Of a stretch of 64,000 nt of DNA, positions 1 through 8,447 are shown piece after piece. The position numbers and the translations under genes are program-made. Source of the stretch: Streptomyces sp. NBC_00190 (GTDB lineage Bacteria; Actinomycetota; Actinomycetes; Streptomycetales; Streptomycetaceae). The notes beneath the pieces were generated by a model. The model was not told the DNA's origin and did no database searches. It worked only from the letters and a program-made list of their open reading frames with translations. Positions within the stretch are counted from its first letter, which is position 1; every line of letters begins with the position of its first letter. The stretch lies in the NCBI RefSeq assembly GCF_036203305.1, contig NZ_CP108131.1:2232001-2296000 (forward strand), given 5' to 3'.

Positions 1-83
1 GCATCGGGGGCTTCGGCGGCGGGGTCGAGACGAAGCGGCAGCTGCTCGCGCTGGAGGGCGTGCTCCCGCAGCCGCTGTTCTGA
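1..83 (+). CDS. C-terminal end of an unidentified protein (partial)
   Basis: Only the last 26 codons are visible. The frame reads through a Gly-rich stretch (IGGFGGGVETKRQLL) and ends in LPQPLF at a TGA at 81-83. Codon use is typical of the window, so this is very probably the real end of a gene that starts upstream. The fragment is too short for me to name the family. The next gene starts about 160 bases downstream on the same strand. Confidence 0.6.
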   Translation, partial: IGGFGGGVETKRQLLALEGVLPQPLF

Positions 84-245
84 GCGTCAGCGCCGCGCCG
101 GTATCCGTACTCCGGACCCCGGATACCCGGTTCCGCCGCGCGGTAAGGGGTGTCACACTTCCGCGGTGACTACTCCTGCCGCCGCACCCGGTCCCACCGC
201 GTCCGCCCGCGCCCCGCACCCGTCCTCGCGAAGGGGGTGGACGGC

Positions 246-1541
246 GTGACCGCCTCGCCCGGCACGGACCGGCCCACAGTCGCGGCCACCGGCCCGGAGC
301 TGGCCCGGCTGCAGCGCCGTACCACCGGCGTGCTCATCGCGAGCCAGGCTCTCGGCGGGCTCGGCGTGCCCATCAGCATCGCCCTGGCCCCCGTACTCGC
401 GACCGAGGTCAGCGGCACCGAGGCCCTGTCCGGCCTCGCCTCCACCGCCGCGGTGATCGGTACGGCCCTGGTCTCCCTGCCGCTCGCCGCCCTGATGACC
501 GCCCGCGGCCGCCGCCCGGGGCTCGTCCTCGCGTACGCGATCGGCGCGACCGGCGCCCTGCTCGTCGTCCTCGCCGCCACCGTCAAGAGCTTCCCGCTGC
601 TGATGCTCGGCATGGCCGCCTTCGGCGCCGCCTCCTCCGCCAACCTGCAGGCCCGGTTCGCCGCCGCCGACCTGGCCGCCCCGGACCGCCGGGCCCGGGC
701 GATCTCCGTCGTCGTGTGGGCGTCCACCATCGGCGCGGTGCTCGGCCCCAACCTGTCCGCCCCGGCCAGCCGCAGCTTCGCCGGGACCTCCATACCCGAG
801 ACGGCCGGCCCCTTCGTGTGGGCCGCCGCCGTCTTCCTGCTCACCGGCACGCTGATCGGCGTACTCCTGCGCCCGGACCCGCTGCTGACCGCCCGTGCGC
901 TGGCCACGGCCGGGGAGCAGACCCGCGAGGGCCGCTCCCTGCGGGCCGGGATCGCCGCCGTCAAGGCCTCCCCGCGGGCCCGGCTCGCCCTCGTCACCGT
1001 CGCCGTGTCACACACCACCATGGTCTCGATCATGGTGATGACCCCGATGGACCTGGGCCACCACGGCGCCGGGCTGGAGCTCATCGGCCTGGTGATCAGC
1101 GGTCACATCGCGGGCATGTTCGCCTTCTCCCCCGTGATGGGGTGGCTCGCGGACCGGATCGGCCGGCTGTCCGTGATCGGCCTGGCGGCCGGGCTGCTCT
1201 CGGTCGCCGCCCTGCTCGCCGGCACGGCCGGGCCGCACCACGGCCAGACCGCGGCCGGCCTGTTCCTGCTCGGCCTCGGCTGGTCCGCCGGGATGGTGTC
1301 CGGCTCGGCGCTGCTGACGGACTCGGTGCCGCAGCCCGCGCGGGCCGCCGTACAGGGCCTGAGCGACCTGACGATGAACACGGCCGCGGGCGTCGGCGGC
1401 GCCGCCGCCGGCCTGGTCATGTCCCAGGCGAGCTACGGCTGGCTGAACGCCATCGGAGCCTGCCTGCTGCTGCCGATGGCGGCGCTCGCGCTGTTCACCG
1501 CGCGCCGCCACCCCGCTTCCGCGAAGGGCGTCAGCAGCTGA
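246..1541 (+). CDS. MFS transporter, drug-exporter type
   Basis: A 431-residue integral membrane protein with about twelve hydrophobic segments, the usual length for the major facilitator superfamily. The cytoplasmic loop between TM2 and TM3 carries a basic ARGRRPGLVL stretch, and the loop between TM8 and TM9 carries GWLADRIGRLSVIG, both matching MFS motif A. Proton-coupled export is expected for the family; the substrate cannot be read from sequence. I place the start at GTG 246 because GAAGGGGG lies about ten bases upstream; an ATG 96 bases earlier would add an Arg-rich non-hydrophobic tail without an SD. The 3' end overlaps the convergent cupin gene by 11 bases. Confidence 0.85.
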   Translation: MTASPGTDRPTVAATGPELARLQRRTTGVLIASQALGGLGVPISIALAPVLATEVSGTEALSGLASTAAVIGTALVSLPLAALMTARGRRPGLVLAYAIGATGALLVVLAATVKSFPLLMLGMAAFGAASSANLQARFAAADLAAPDRRARAISVVVWASTIGAVLGPNLSAPASRSFAGTSIPETAGPFVWAAAVFLLTGTLIGVLLRPDPLLTARALATAGEQTREGRSLRAGIAAVKASPRARLALVTVAVSHTTMVSIMVMTPMDLGHHGAGLELIGLVISGHIAGMFAFSPVMGWLADRIGRLSVIGLAAGLLSVAALLAGTAGPHHGQTAAGLFLLGLGWSAGMVSGSALLTDSVPQPARAAVQGLSDLTMNTAAGVGGAAAGLVMSQASYGWLNAIGACLLLPMAALALFTARRHPASAKGVSS

Positions 1542-1908
1542 TGTGGTAGGCCTTGCGGAGCGTCTCGTGCACGGTCCAGGTGGTCTTGTCGCCCTCCCGG
1601 AGCACGCAGGCGGAGCCGGGGCCCACCTCCAGGGTCTCTCCACCCTCGACCTCGATGGTGGCGCGGCCGCTGACCACGACGAACAGCTCGTCGGCCTCGG
1701 TGTCGGTGACCACGCCGGGGGTGATCTGCCAGATCCCGCGCAGCTGCCTGCCGTCCGGCGACTCCCAGAGCACCTTGCCCGTCACGACGGGCTCGCCGGA
1801 GACGATCTGCCCGGAGTCGAGGTCTTCGGCCTCCAGTTCGACGTCCGGTACGGAGACGGCGAAGGAGGCGGGGGCTGCGGAGGGTGCGGAGTGATCGCTG
1901 GTGCTCAT
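1531..1908 (-). CDS. Cupin-domain protein (EutQ/DUF861-like)
   Basis: A 125-residue single-domain cupin. Its Ser/Ala-rich N-terminus is followed by a beta-rich core with WQITPGV, TDTEADELFVVVSGRATIEV and VGPGSACVLREGDKTTW, the pattern of the RmlC-like DUF861 cupins. Such proteins are small barrels that bind a metal or small ligand; no specific substrate can be assigned. A TAGGCT -10-like hexamer lies eight bases before ATG 1908 and no SD is visible, so the mRNA may be leaderless (inference). The gene converges on, and overlaps, the upstream MFS gene. Confidence 0.75.
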   Translation of the reverse strand: MSTSDHSAPSAAPASFAVSVPDVELEAEDLDSGQIVSGEPVVTGKVLWESPDGRQLRGIWQITPGVVTDTEADELFVVVSGRATIEVEGGETLEVGPGSACVLREGDKTTWTVHETLRKAYHISC

Positions 1909-2086
1909 GGCGCGCCAGCCTAATCCGGCCCGGCCGCGCGGCGCGGCGGCCAGAGCGTCCAGGAACCGCCGGCGCTACGGGGCACCCTGTCCAGTCAGGC
2001 CGCCGGGGGAACGGTACTCGGACAGGTTGTGACGGGTGGGACGGGAGCGCGTTTGGGGGCGCGGATCCCGTGCCATGGATGGGGAC

Positions 2087-3031
2087 ATGTCACTGCACAC
2101 AGCAACTGCATCCCACTCCGGCGGACCGGTCCTGTCGGAAGAGGTACGCGAGGCGCTCGCCCGGCACCGGCCCGTCGTGGCCCTGGAGTCAACGATCATC
2201 GCGCACGGCCTGCCGCGTCCCCGCAATCTGGCGGTGGGGCTCGAACTGGAGGCGCTGGTCCGTTCGGAGGGCGCGGTTCCGGCGACGATCGCGGTCGTGG
2301 ACGGGGTGGCCCACGCGGGCCTGGACAAGGACCAGCTGGAGCGGATCGCGGGCGGCGAGGGCGTACGCAAGCTCGGCCACCGGGACCTGGCGCCCGCGCT
2401 CGCGGCGGGGGCCACGGGGGCGACGACGGTGTCCGCGACCGCCTTCCTGGCGGCCCGGGCGGGACTTCGGGTCTTCGCCACGGGCGGGCTGGGCGGCGTG
2501 CACCGCGAGTGGGCGCAGACGCAGGACGAGTCGGCGGACCTGTCGCTGCTGGCGCGGACGCGGATCACGGTCGTGTGCGCGGGCGTGAAGTCGATCCTGG
2601 ACGTGCCGGCCACCCTGCAGCGGCTGGAGACGCTGGGGGTGGGGGTGCTGGGGTACCGGACCCGGCGGTTCCCCGGCTTCTACCTGGCGGATTCCGGCGA
2701 GCCGGTGGACTGGACCGTGGAAGGGCCGGACGAGGTCGCGGCGGTGATGACCGCCCAGGACGCCCTGGGAGGCGTGGAGTCGGCGCTGCTGGTGGCCAAT
2801 CCGGTGGCGGAGGCGGAGCAGCTGGATCCGGAGCTGCACGACCGGGTGCTGGCCGAGGCGCTCGCCGAGTGCCGCGAGCGCGGGATCACGGGGCAGGCGG
2901 TGACGCCGTTCCTGCTGGGGTTCCTGGTACGGGCGACGGCCGGGGCCTCGCTGGAGGCGAACCTGGCGGCGGTACGGGGCAACGTGCGGCTCGGGGCCAG
3001 GATCGCGGGGGCCTGGGCGGCCCGGGCATGA
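2087..3031 (+). CDS. psuG: Pseudouridine-5'-phosphate glycosidase
   Basis: PsuG reversibly splits pseudouridine 5'-phosphate into uracil and ribose 5-phosphate, the second step of pseudouridine salvage. The 314-residue protein shows the family signatures ALESTIIAHGLPRP (catalytic Glu), VRKLGHRDL (Lys), SATAFLAARAGLRVFATGGLGGVH, CAGVKSILD, TRRFPGFY, and NPV near the C-terminus. I chose ATG 2087 (MSLHTA); ATG 2075 in frame is possible, and SD evidence is weak for both. The stop overlaps the start of the PfkB kinase gene in an ATGA, so the two are translationally coupled and probably form a two-step pathway. Confidence 0.88.
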   Translation: MSLHTATASHSGGPVLSEEVREALARHRPVVALESTIIAHGLPRPRNLAVGLELEALVRSEGAVPATIAVVDGVAHAGLDKDQLERIAGGEGVRKLGHRDLAPALAAGATGATTVSATAFLAARAGLRVFATGGLGGVHREWAQTQDESADLSLLARTRITVVCAGVKSILDVPATLQRLETLGVGVLGYRTRRFPGFYLADSGEPVDWTVEGPDEVAAVMTAQDALGGVESALLVANPVAEAEQLDPELHDRVLAEALAECRERGITGQAVTPFLLGFLVRATAGASLEANLAAVRGNVRLGARIAGAWAARA

Positions 3032-3942
3032 CCACGTCGGGACCGGCCGTCCCGGGGGCGCTGCTGATCGTCGGGGACGTGGTGACCGATGTCGTGGCGA
3101 TGCATCCCGAACCGCTGGCTCCGGCCACCGACACGGCCGCCCGGATCCGGACCCTGCCCGGTGGCGCAGGGGCCAACGCCGCCTGCTGGGCGGCCGTCAC
3201 CGGGGCCGTGGAGGTACGGCTCCTGGCGCGGGTGGGCGCCGAGTCGGCGCGGTGGCACGAGCGGGCCCTGGTGGACGCGGGGGTGCGGCCGCGGCTGGTG
3301 ATCGACCGGGAGGAGCCGACCGGGACGGTGGTCGCGCTGGTGGGCAAGGACGCGGAGCGGACCTTCCTGACCGACAGCGGGGCCGCGCTTCGGCTGTGTC
3401 CCGCCGACTGGACGCCGGCGCTGCTGGACGGGGTGGCCCATCTCCACCTGTCCGGGTACCTGTTCTTCGCCGACAGCAGCCGGGAGCTGGCGCTGGTCGC
3501 GCTGCGGGCGGCCCGGGCCCGGGGGGTGCCGGTGAGCGTGGATCCCGCCTCGGCCGGATTCCTGGCCGGGCTGGGCCCGGTGCGGTTCCTCGACGCGGTG
3601 GCGGGGGCCGACGTACTGCTGCCCAACGAGGCCGAGGCACGGCTGCTGGCCGGGCTGCCGGAGCCGGACGGGGTGGCCCGGGCGGCGGCGCGGCTGAGCC
3701 GCCGGGTTCCGCTGGTGGTGGTGACCCGGGGGGCGGCCGGGGCTCTGGTCGCCGAGCGGGGCCGGATCACCGCCGAGGTCAGGGCGGAACCGGCCGAGGC
3801 GGTGGACTCCACGGGGGCGGGGGACGCGTTCACCGGGGGGTTCCTGGCGGCACGGCTGGCGGGGGCGGATCCGGTGGAGGCGGCGCGGGCGGGCTGCCGT
3901 ACCGCCGCGCTGGCGGTCTCCCGGCTGGGCGGAAGGCCGTAG
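3028..3942 (+). CDS. PfkB-family sugar kinase, probable pseudouridine kinase
   Basis: A 304-residue ribokinase-type kinase. The N-terminal GDVVTDVV and the PGGAGANAACWAA substrate-binding motif match PfkB signature 1. The C-terminal DSTGAGDAFTGGFLA holds the anion hole and catalytic Asp of signature 2. The family phosphorylates sugars or nucleosides. The ATGA overlap with psuG makes pseudouridine the most likely substrate (PsuK role); that is inference from context, and ribokinase or adenosine kinase activity is possible. The ATG at 3028 is fixed by the overlap. Confidence 0.85.
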   Translation: MTTSGPAVPGALLIVGDVVTDVVAMHPEPLAPATDTAARIRTLPGGAGANAACWAAVTGAVEVRLLARVGAESARWHERALVDAGVRPRLVIDREEPTGTVVALVGKDAERTFLTDSGAALRLCPADWTPALLDGVAHLHLSGYLFFADSSRELALVALRAARARGVPVSVDPASAGFLAGLGPVRFLDAVAGADVLLPNEAEARLLAGLPEPDGVARAAARLSRRVPLVVVTRGAAGALVAERGRITAEVRAEPAEAVDSTGAGDAFTGGFLAARLAGADPVEAARAGCRTAALAVSRLGGRP

Positions 3943-3988
3943 CCCGGACCGCGGTGGCGGATGCCCCGGCCGTTGCCAGGGCCGCCGT

Positions 3989-4024
3989 GGCGGATGCCCT
4001 GGCGGATGCCCTGGCGGATGCCGT
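3989..4024 (+). repeat. Short 12-base tandem repeat (about three copies)
   Basis: The unit GGCGGATGCCCT occurs at 3989-4000 and 4001-4012, with a third copy GGCGGATGCC at 4013-4022. A further GGCGGATGCCCC lies near 3956. The array fills the gap between the convergent PfkB kinase and uridine-kinase-like genes. Confidence 0.7.
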
Positions 4025-4037
4025 GGCCCGCGGCCCG

Positions 4038-4679
4038 TCAGCGGTCGCGGATGTCCGTCCATGCCGGGTGGCGGGGGTCGTCGGCCCTGACCAGCGCGTC
4101 GGCCTGCGCCGCCGGGTCGGTCTCGGCCTCGTAGCGGGCGAAGGCCGGGAGGGTCCAGCGTGCGGACTCCTCGGTGCGGCGGGCGAGCGCGCCCGGGGAG
4201 AGCCGGACGTGGACACTCAGGTCGAAGGGGAACCAGTGGCCCAGCAGCAGCGGTCCGTGCACGATCACCACGCCGCCGGGCGGGAGTTCGACGTACGGGC
4301 TGCGCGTCGCCCGGTCGGTCACCGGGTCCCACAGATCGGGCAGCACCCGCCCCGTCCCGCCGGGGTCGGTCGGGCCGAACACCTCCCGCCAGAGCGCGGC
4401 CGTGTCGTACCAGCCGCCGAGGTACGCGTCCACGTCCTGGCGGCCGAACTCGAAGCGGAGGGAGGCCGGCCGCAGGAAGCCCTCGGCCGGTACCACCAGG
4501 ACCGCCCGTCCGCGCAGCCGCAGCGCCTCGGCGAGGTGTCCGGCGAGCACGCCGGTCCCGGCGGCCGGCGCTCCGTCGATGCCCACCCGCTGCCGGCCGT
4601 CCTGGCCGGTGTCGCGGTCGTCGAGGTGACCGGCGAGCCGCTCGGCCATCCGCTGCCATGTGATCGCTTCCAGCTGCAC
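4038..4679 (-). CDS. Uridine kinase-like protein with degenerate P-loop
   Basis: A 213-residue protein resembling uridine/phosphoribulokinase-type P-loop proteins. The N-terminal strand RQRVGIDGAPAAGTGVLAGHL lies where Walker A should be, then VLVVPAEGFLRP, FEFGRQDVDAYLGGWYD, a Pro-rich ELPPGGVVIVHGPLLLGHW strand (the Walker-B-like position), and a lid-like ALARRTEESARWTL. The Walker A Lys-Ser/Thr is replaced (AAGTGV, not AAGKT/S), so nucleotide binding or catalysis may be altered. It starts with GTG 4679. It converges on the PfkB kinase, so nucleoside metabolism is suggested but not shown. Confidence 0.7.
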   Translation of the reverse strand: MQLEAITWQRMAERLAGHLDDRDTGQDGRQRVGIDGAPAAGTGVLAGHLAEALRLRGRAVLVVPAEGFLRPASLRFEFGRQDVDAYLGGWYDTAALWREVFGPTDPGGTGRVLPDLWDPVTDRATRSPYVELPPGGVVIVHGPLLLGHWFPFDLSVHVRLSPGALARRTEESARWTLPAFARYEAETDPAAQADALVRADDPRHPAWTDIRDR

Positions 4680-4689
4680 CGGCCCATTG

Positions 4690-5070
4690 TCACGCGGCGT
4701 GCTCCCGGCAGACGGCCGGGGGGATCCCGGCCGGCGCCGGGGCGGGTATGGAGAACGGGGTCAGGGCGGTCCCCGCGGGAAGCGCCGGGGTCACGTGGAT
4801 CACGACCGGTTCACTGCCGAGGTTGTGGCCCAGGTGGATGTGCCCTATGCCCGCGGGCTCCACGAAGGCGGTCCCGGCACGGTGCACCACGACCGAGCGG
4901 TCGTGCAGGACGCGGGTCAGCGTCCCCGTGAGCACGACGGCGTTCAGCCGCACCCGGTGGTAGTGCCAGCCGGTGCAGCCGCCCGGAGGGATGACGACCT
5001 CCCGCGCCTCGGGGCCCCCTGCCGTGCGCGCCCTCGCCGGCCGGATCGTCATCGTCTTCTGCCCAACCAT
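4690..5070 (-). CDS. Cupin-domain protein
   Basis: A 126-residue cupin. The motif VVIPPGGCTGWHYHRVRLNAVVLTGTLTRVL matches cupin motif 1 (G-x5-HxH-x3-4-E-x6-G, here with Asn for Glu). FVEPAGIGHIHLGHNLGSEPVVIHV matches motif 2. His residues in WHYH and HIHLGH could bind a metal. I chose ATG 5070; GAGGAGG lies ten bases upstream, and GTG 5076 four bases after that SD is an alternative. It lies ten bases upstream of the uridine-kinase-like gene on the same strand and is probably cotranscribed with it. The ligand is unknown. Confidence 0.75.
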   Translation of the reverse strand: MVGQKTMTIRPARARTAGGPEAREVVIPPGGCTGWHYHRVRLNAVVLTGTLTRVLHDRSVVVHRAGTAFVEPAGIGHIHLGHNLGSEPVVIHVTPALPAGTALTPFSIPAPAPAGIPPAVCREHAA

Positions 5071-5216
5071 GTACACGTGTCCTCCTCGGTGGACCGGCCG
5101 TCGTCGACCCGGGCCCACGGTAAAAGGACCGCAGGTCATCGAGGAAGAGATGATCGAACATCAACCACCTTTCCGCACCAGGTGATAGGAGGTCCCGGCG
5201 GCGGTATCACACCCGT

Positions 5217-5873
5217 ATGAGCCTGGTCGTCTTCGAGTCCGCGAAGCAGATCCACTGCGCCGAGTGCCGGCAGGGCCCGCTCCGGCACCTCGTGCGCGAG
5301 GCGGGCGTGCCGCGCTGCCTGGACTGCGCCGATCTCGGGCACCTGATCTACCTCCCGCGCGGGGACGCGGCGCTCACCCGCCGCTCCCGCGAGGCGAGTT
5401 CGCTCTCCGCCGTCGTCGTCCGCTTCAACAGGCGCCGTCGCCGCTACGAACGCCAGGGGCTCCTCGTCGAGGACGCCGCCCTGGCGGACGCGGAGCGTGC
5501 CTGCCTCGCGGACGCCGAGGCGCGGGCCCGGCGCCGGGAGCGCGAACGGCTGCGGCGCGCCGCGCAGGACATCCTGTTCACGGCGGCCTTCGCGGCCGAG
5601 ATAGTGCGGTTGTTCCCCGGCTGCCCGGCCGACCGGGCCGTGGCGATCGCCACCCACGCCTCGGTGCGCGGAAGCGGCCGGGTGGGCCGCAGCGCGGCCG
5701 GCCGGGCCCTCGACGAACTGGCGGTCTCGTACGCGGTACGGGCGGCCGTGCGGCACACCGACACCGAGTACGACGCCCTGCTGATGGCCGGGGTCCCGCG
5801 CTTCGCGGCCCGGGCCCGGCTGGCCGCCCGGATCGACGCCATCCTGGACGGGTGGCGTACGAGCCCTAGTTGA
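5217..5873 (+). CDS. DUF2293-domain protein
   Basis: A 218-residue protein. The N-terminus has a CAEC..CLDC pair resembling a small zinc ribbon (residues about 13-38). The middle is highly basic (RRRRRYER, then RARRRERERLRR). The C-terminal part, including LFPGCPADRAVAIATHASVRGSGRVGRSAAG, fits the DUF2293 region. Function is unknown in the family; the basic character suggests nucleic-acid binding (inference). No SD lies close to ATG 5217; the nearest AGGAGGT ends about 24 bases upstream. The 3' end overlaps the convergent chaplin gene by 8 bases. Confidence 0.7.
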   Translation: MSLVVFESAKQIHCAECRQGPLRHLVREAGVPRCLDCADLGHLIYLPRGDAALTRRSREASSLSAVVVRFNRRRRRYERQGLLVEDAALADAERACLADAEARARRRERERLRRAAQDILFTAAFAAEIVRLFPGCPADRAVAIATHASVRGSGRVGRSAAGRALDELAVSYAVRAAVRHTDTEYDALLMAGVPRFAARARLAARIDAILDGWRTSPS

Positions 5874-6558
5874 GGCGGAAGCGGCGGTAGAGCAGCACCC
5901 CGCCGAGCAGCAGCGCTCCCCCGCCCGGCAGCAGGTAGCCGACGCCGTCGGCCCCGGTGTGGGCGAGCGCCTCGGTGTGCCGGGGCGGTGCGGGCGGGGC
6001 GGGCTGGGCAGGCGGTGCGGGCGGGGTCACGGGGTGCGAGGTGACGGGGGGCCGGACGGGCTCGGCTTCGCCGGGCGTCCCGCCGTTGACCGAGGTGTTG
6101 CCGTGAGAGCCGTTGCCGACGCCGACGACGCTCACCGCGTTGCCGCTGATGTTCAGCGGCAGGTCGACGGGGAGCTGGAGCCCGTTGCCGGACAGCACCC
6201 CCGGTGAATCCTTTCCGCGTCCTTCGGCACCGGCCCCTCCGCTGTTTCCGGCTCCGTGTTTCGACGGATGCGAGGGCCTCGGTTCGAGATGCCCTCCGCC
6301 GCCCCCCGGCGCCTCGTTGGCACAGCGGTTCCCGGCGGCCGGGTTGAGTACGCCGATCACGCTCACGGTGTTCCCGCACACGTTCACCGGGACGTGCACC
6401 GGCAGTTGCACCAGGTTCCCGGACAGCAGCCCCGGCGAGCGTTCGGCCTGACCAGCCGCGTCCGCATCGGCGTAGGCGAATCCGCTCACGCCCGCGACCG
6501 CCAGCCCGCCTCCCGCAACCACCGCCGCGATCAAGCCATTCCGACGACTGTGACGCAT
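5866..6558 (-). CDS. Long, sortase-anchored chaplin with two chaplin domains
   Basis: Chaplins are secreted amphipathic proteins that coat aerial hyphae and spores. Residues 1-32 form a Sec signal peptide (RHSRRNG, hydrophobic run, Ala-x-Ala). Two chaplin domains follow: SPGLLSGNLVQLPVHVPVNVCGN ends with the usual NRC, and SPGVLSGNGLQLPVDLPLNISGN has Ser in place of both Cys. After a Pro-rich spacer comes LAHTG, a hydrophobic segment and YRRFRLN, a sortase signal of the long-chaplin (ChpA-C) type. Start at ATG 6558 is supported by GGAAGGCGGGAAGA. The divergent HAD gene shares a palindrome-rich promoter region. Confidence 0.9.
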   Translation of the reverse strand: MRHSRRNGLIAAVVAGGGLAVAGVSGFAYADADAAGQAERSPGLLSGNLVQLPVHVPVNVCGNTVSVIGVLNPAAGNRCANEAPGGGGGHLEPRPSHPSKHGAGNSGGAGAEGRGKDSPGVLSGNGLQLPVDLPLNISGNAVSVVGVGNGSHGNTSVNGGTPGEAEPVRPPVTSHPVTPPAPPAQPAPPAPPRHTEALAHTGADGVGYLLPGGGALLLGGVLLYRRFRLN

Positions 6559-6620
6559 CAGTCTTCCCGCCTTCCGGAGGAGTTCGCGGGCGCTGCACCC
6601 GCACCGGAAACAACGCCCTG

Positions 6621-6682
6621 AACCCGTTCGGGTTATAGAACCGGTAGGCATTTCACTCCATCGTGTACTGGGTAGTGCCTAC
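6621..6682. promoter_or_regulatory. Palindromes in the chaplin/HAD divergent promoter region
   Basis: Two symmetric elements are visible. A 14-base palindrome at 6621-6634 has half-site AACCCGT. A spaced inverted repeat has arms GTAGGCA (6644-6650) and TGCCTAC (6676-6682). They lie between the two divergent starts (6558 and 6686) and could bind a developmental regulator. No known operator consensus was recognised. Confidence 0.4.
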
Positions 6683-6685
6683 TTC

Positions 6686-7225
6686 ATGACTGGACGACCG
6701 CTGCTCCTCCTCGACGTCGACGGCCCGCTCAACCCCTTCCGCTCACCCCTCGCCGGACTGCGCGGCTACCGGAGCCACCGGATGCGGCCGGACGTCTGGC
6801 TCGGCTACCGCGACCCGGAGTCCCGCAGTGCCCGGCGCGGCGCGCTGGTCCGCCTCCATCCCTCCCACGGCGCCCGGCTGCTGGCCCTGCCCTTCGAACT
6901 CACCTGGGCCACCGCCTGGACGCACCAGGCCAACACGATGATCGCCCCGCACATCGGACTTCCCGGTGATCTTCCTGTCATCGAATGGCCGGAACTCTTC
7001 GCCCGCGACCCGGAAGGCCTCTCGTGGAAGACCCGCGCCCTCGTCGACTGGGCGGCCGGCCGCCCCTTCGCCTGGGTCGACGACATGATCAACGCCCGTG
7101 ACCGCGCCTGGGTCCGCGCCCACCACCCGGCCCCGGCCCTCCTCCTGCGCATCCACCCCCGCCGCGGCCTCCGGGACCGCGATTTCGCCGCGTTGACCCG
7201 CTGGGCGGCCCAACTGCCCGGATAG
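6686..7225 (+). CDS. HAD-domain protein (hydrolase-like)
   Basis: A 179-residue protein opening with LLLLDVDGPLNP, a DxD motif at the start typical of HAD-fold proteins, and containing FAWVDDMINARDRAW near residue 130, a plausible acidic motif III. The layout resembles the HAD domain family linked to RNA-repair (Swiss Army Knife) proteins. Phosphatase or nucleotide-end-processing activity is possible; the substrate is unknown. No convincing SD precedes ATG 6686, which lies 3 bases after an inverted-repeat arm. Confidence 0.72.
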   Translation: MTGRPLLLLDVDGPLNPFRSPLAGLRGYRSHRMRPDVWLGYRDPESRSARRGALVRLHPSHGARLLALPFELTWATAWTHQANTMIAPHIGLPGDLPVIEWPELFARDPEGLSWKTRALVDWAAGRPFAWVDDMINARDRAWVRAHHPAPALLLRIHPRRGLRDRDFAALTRWAAQLPG

Positions 7226-7241
7226 GGAGGGCGCGGCCCGC

Positions 7242-8447
7242 TCAGTGCAGCAGGGCGGTGACCGGGTCCGGGGAGGGGCGGCCCGTGGGCCACCAGTCGT
7301 CGTCGTCCGGGCGGGACTCGTAGGCGTACCAGAGGGCGTCACGGCCGAGGCGAAGCTGGCGGGTGTGGGCCGTGAGGCGGTTGCGGTCGGGGCGGAAGGA
7401 GCCCTGGGCGGCGGCGAGGAGCGCCGGGCGGGCCCGGTCGAAGGGCCCGGCCGGCGGGTCCCAGGGCTCTTCGAGGGCGGCGAGCGCGGGGAGGCCGCCC
7501 TGCCGCCAGGCCGCCGCGGCGCGGGCGAGGTCGGTGGTGGTACGGCCGGTCGCGCGGGCCAGGTCGCGGAAAAGACCGCGGGCGGCGCCGGTGAGCCCGG
7601 CCGTGGGGTACGCGGAGGCCAGCCGGACGGCGTCCTGCCACAGGCTGAGCCCGGCGATCGGGTCCTCGGCCGTGGTGAGGACGGCCAGCGCGCGGGCGGC
7701 TGCGTCGGAGGCGAGCTGGTCCAGGGCGAGCGGGTCCGGCGCGGCCGGGTCGGCCGGGCAGGCCGGCGGGAGCCCCGCGGCGGCGGGCGCGGGAAGCGGC
7801 GCGGGCAGCAGCGGCAGGCTGGTGCGGGCGAGCGCCGCCCGGGCCGGGACGCCGGGGAAATCCGGTGTGGCGTCGGGCTGTTCGCGTGCGGCGTGGGCGG
7901 CATTGCGGCGGGTCAGCTCGTCGAGGAGCTCCCGCTCGCCGCGGCCGCGCAGGAGCAGCAGCACGAAGGGGTCCTCGTCGAGGAGCCGGGCCGCCCGGTA
8001 GCAGAGGGCCGCCGCGTGCTTGCACGGCGGACGCGCGACGTCCGGGCACGAGCAGCGCGCCACGAGCTCGCCCGCGCCGGGCAGGATCGCCTCGGCGAGC
8101 GACTGCGGAACCTCCTGCTCCAGCAGGGCGGCGAGCGCCGCGGGGTCGGCCGCGACCGTCTCCAGCAGCTCCTCCCACTCTCCGTCCGCGAAGGCGGGCA
8201 GCGTCAGCTCCGTGCGGTACGGGCGGGGCCGGCTGCCCCGTACGTACGCCACGATCCGGCCGGGGGTGACGGTGACGGCGTCGACGTGCCCTTCGGCGGC
8301 ATACGTACGGCCCCGGGCCAGCCGGGCCGGGTCACGGGACACCGCTTCGAGGGCCGACACCCAGGCCCGGCCCCACCAGCTCACCGCCTCCATCCCGGCG
8401 GGCACGGTCTCGAAGGTGCGGCGGCGGTCGTCCCGCGCGGTGATCAC
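7242..8447 (-). CDS. SWIM zinc-finger protein, partner of the SNF2 helicase
   Basis: A 401-residue protein. The SWIM motif CSCPDVARPPCKHAAALCYR (CxCx-n-CxH) lies near residue 135, preceded by the usual beta strands (RGRTYAAEGHVDAVTVTPGRIVAYVRGS). The rest is helical and Ala-rich. SWIM domains bind zinc and take part in protein or DNA contacts. Its GTG start overlaps the helicase stop in a GTGA, so the two are coupled and probably act in one complex. SWIM/SNF2 pairs are known across Actinobacteria, with a role in DNA repair proposed. Confidence 0.85.
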   Translation of the reverse strand: MITARDDRRRTFETVPAGMEAVSWWGRAWVSALEAVSRDPARLARGRTYAAEGHVDAVTVTPGRIVAYVRGSRPRPYRTELTLPAFADGEWEELLETVAADPAALAALLEQEVPQSLAEAILPGAGELVARCSCPDVARPPCKHAAALCYRAARLLDEDPFVLLLLRGRGERELLDELTRRNAAHAAREQPDATPDFPGVPARAALARTSLPLLPAPLPAPAAAGLPPACPADPAAPDPLALDQLASDAAARALAVLTTAEDPIAGLSLWQDAVRLASAYPTAGLTGAARGLFRDLARATGRTTTDLARAAAAWRQGGLPALAALEEPWDPPAGPFDRARPALLAAAQGSFRPDRNRLTAHTRQLRLGRDALWYAYESRPDDDDWWPTGRPSPDPVTALLH

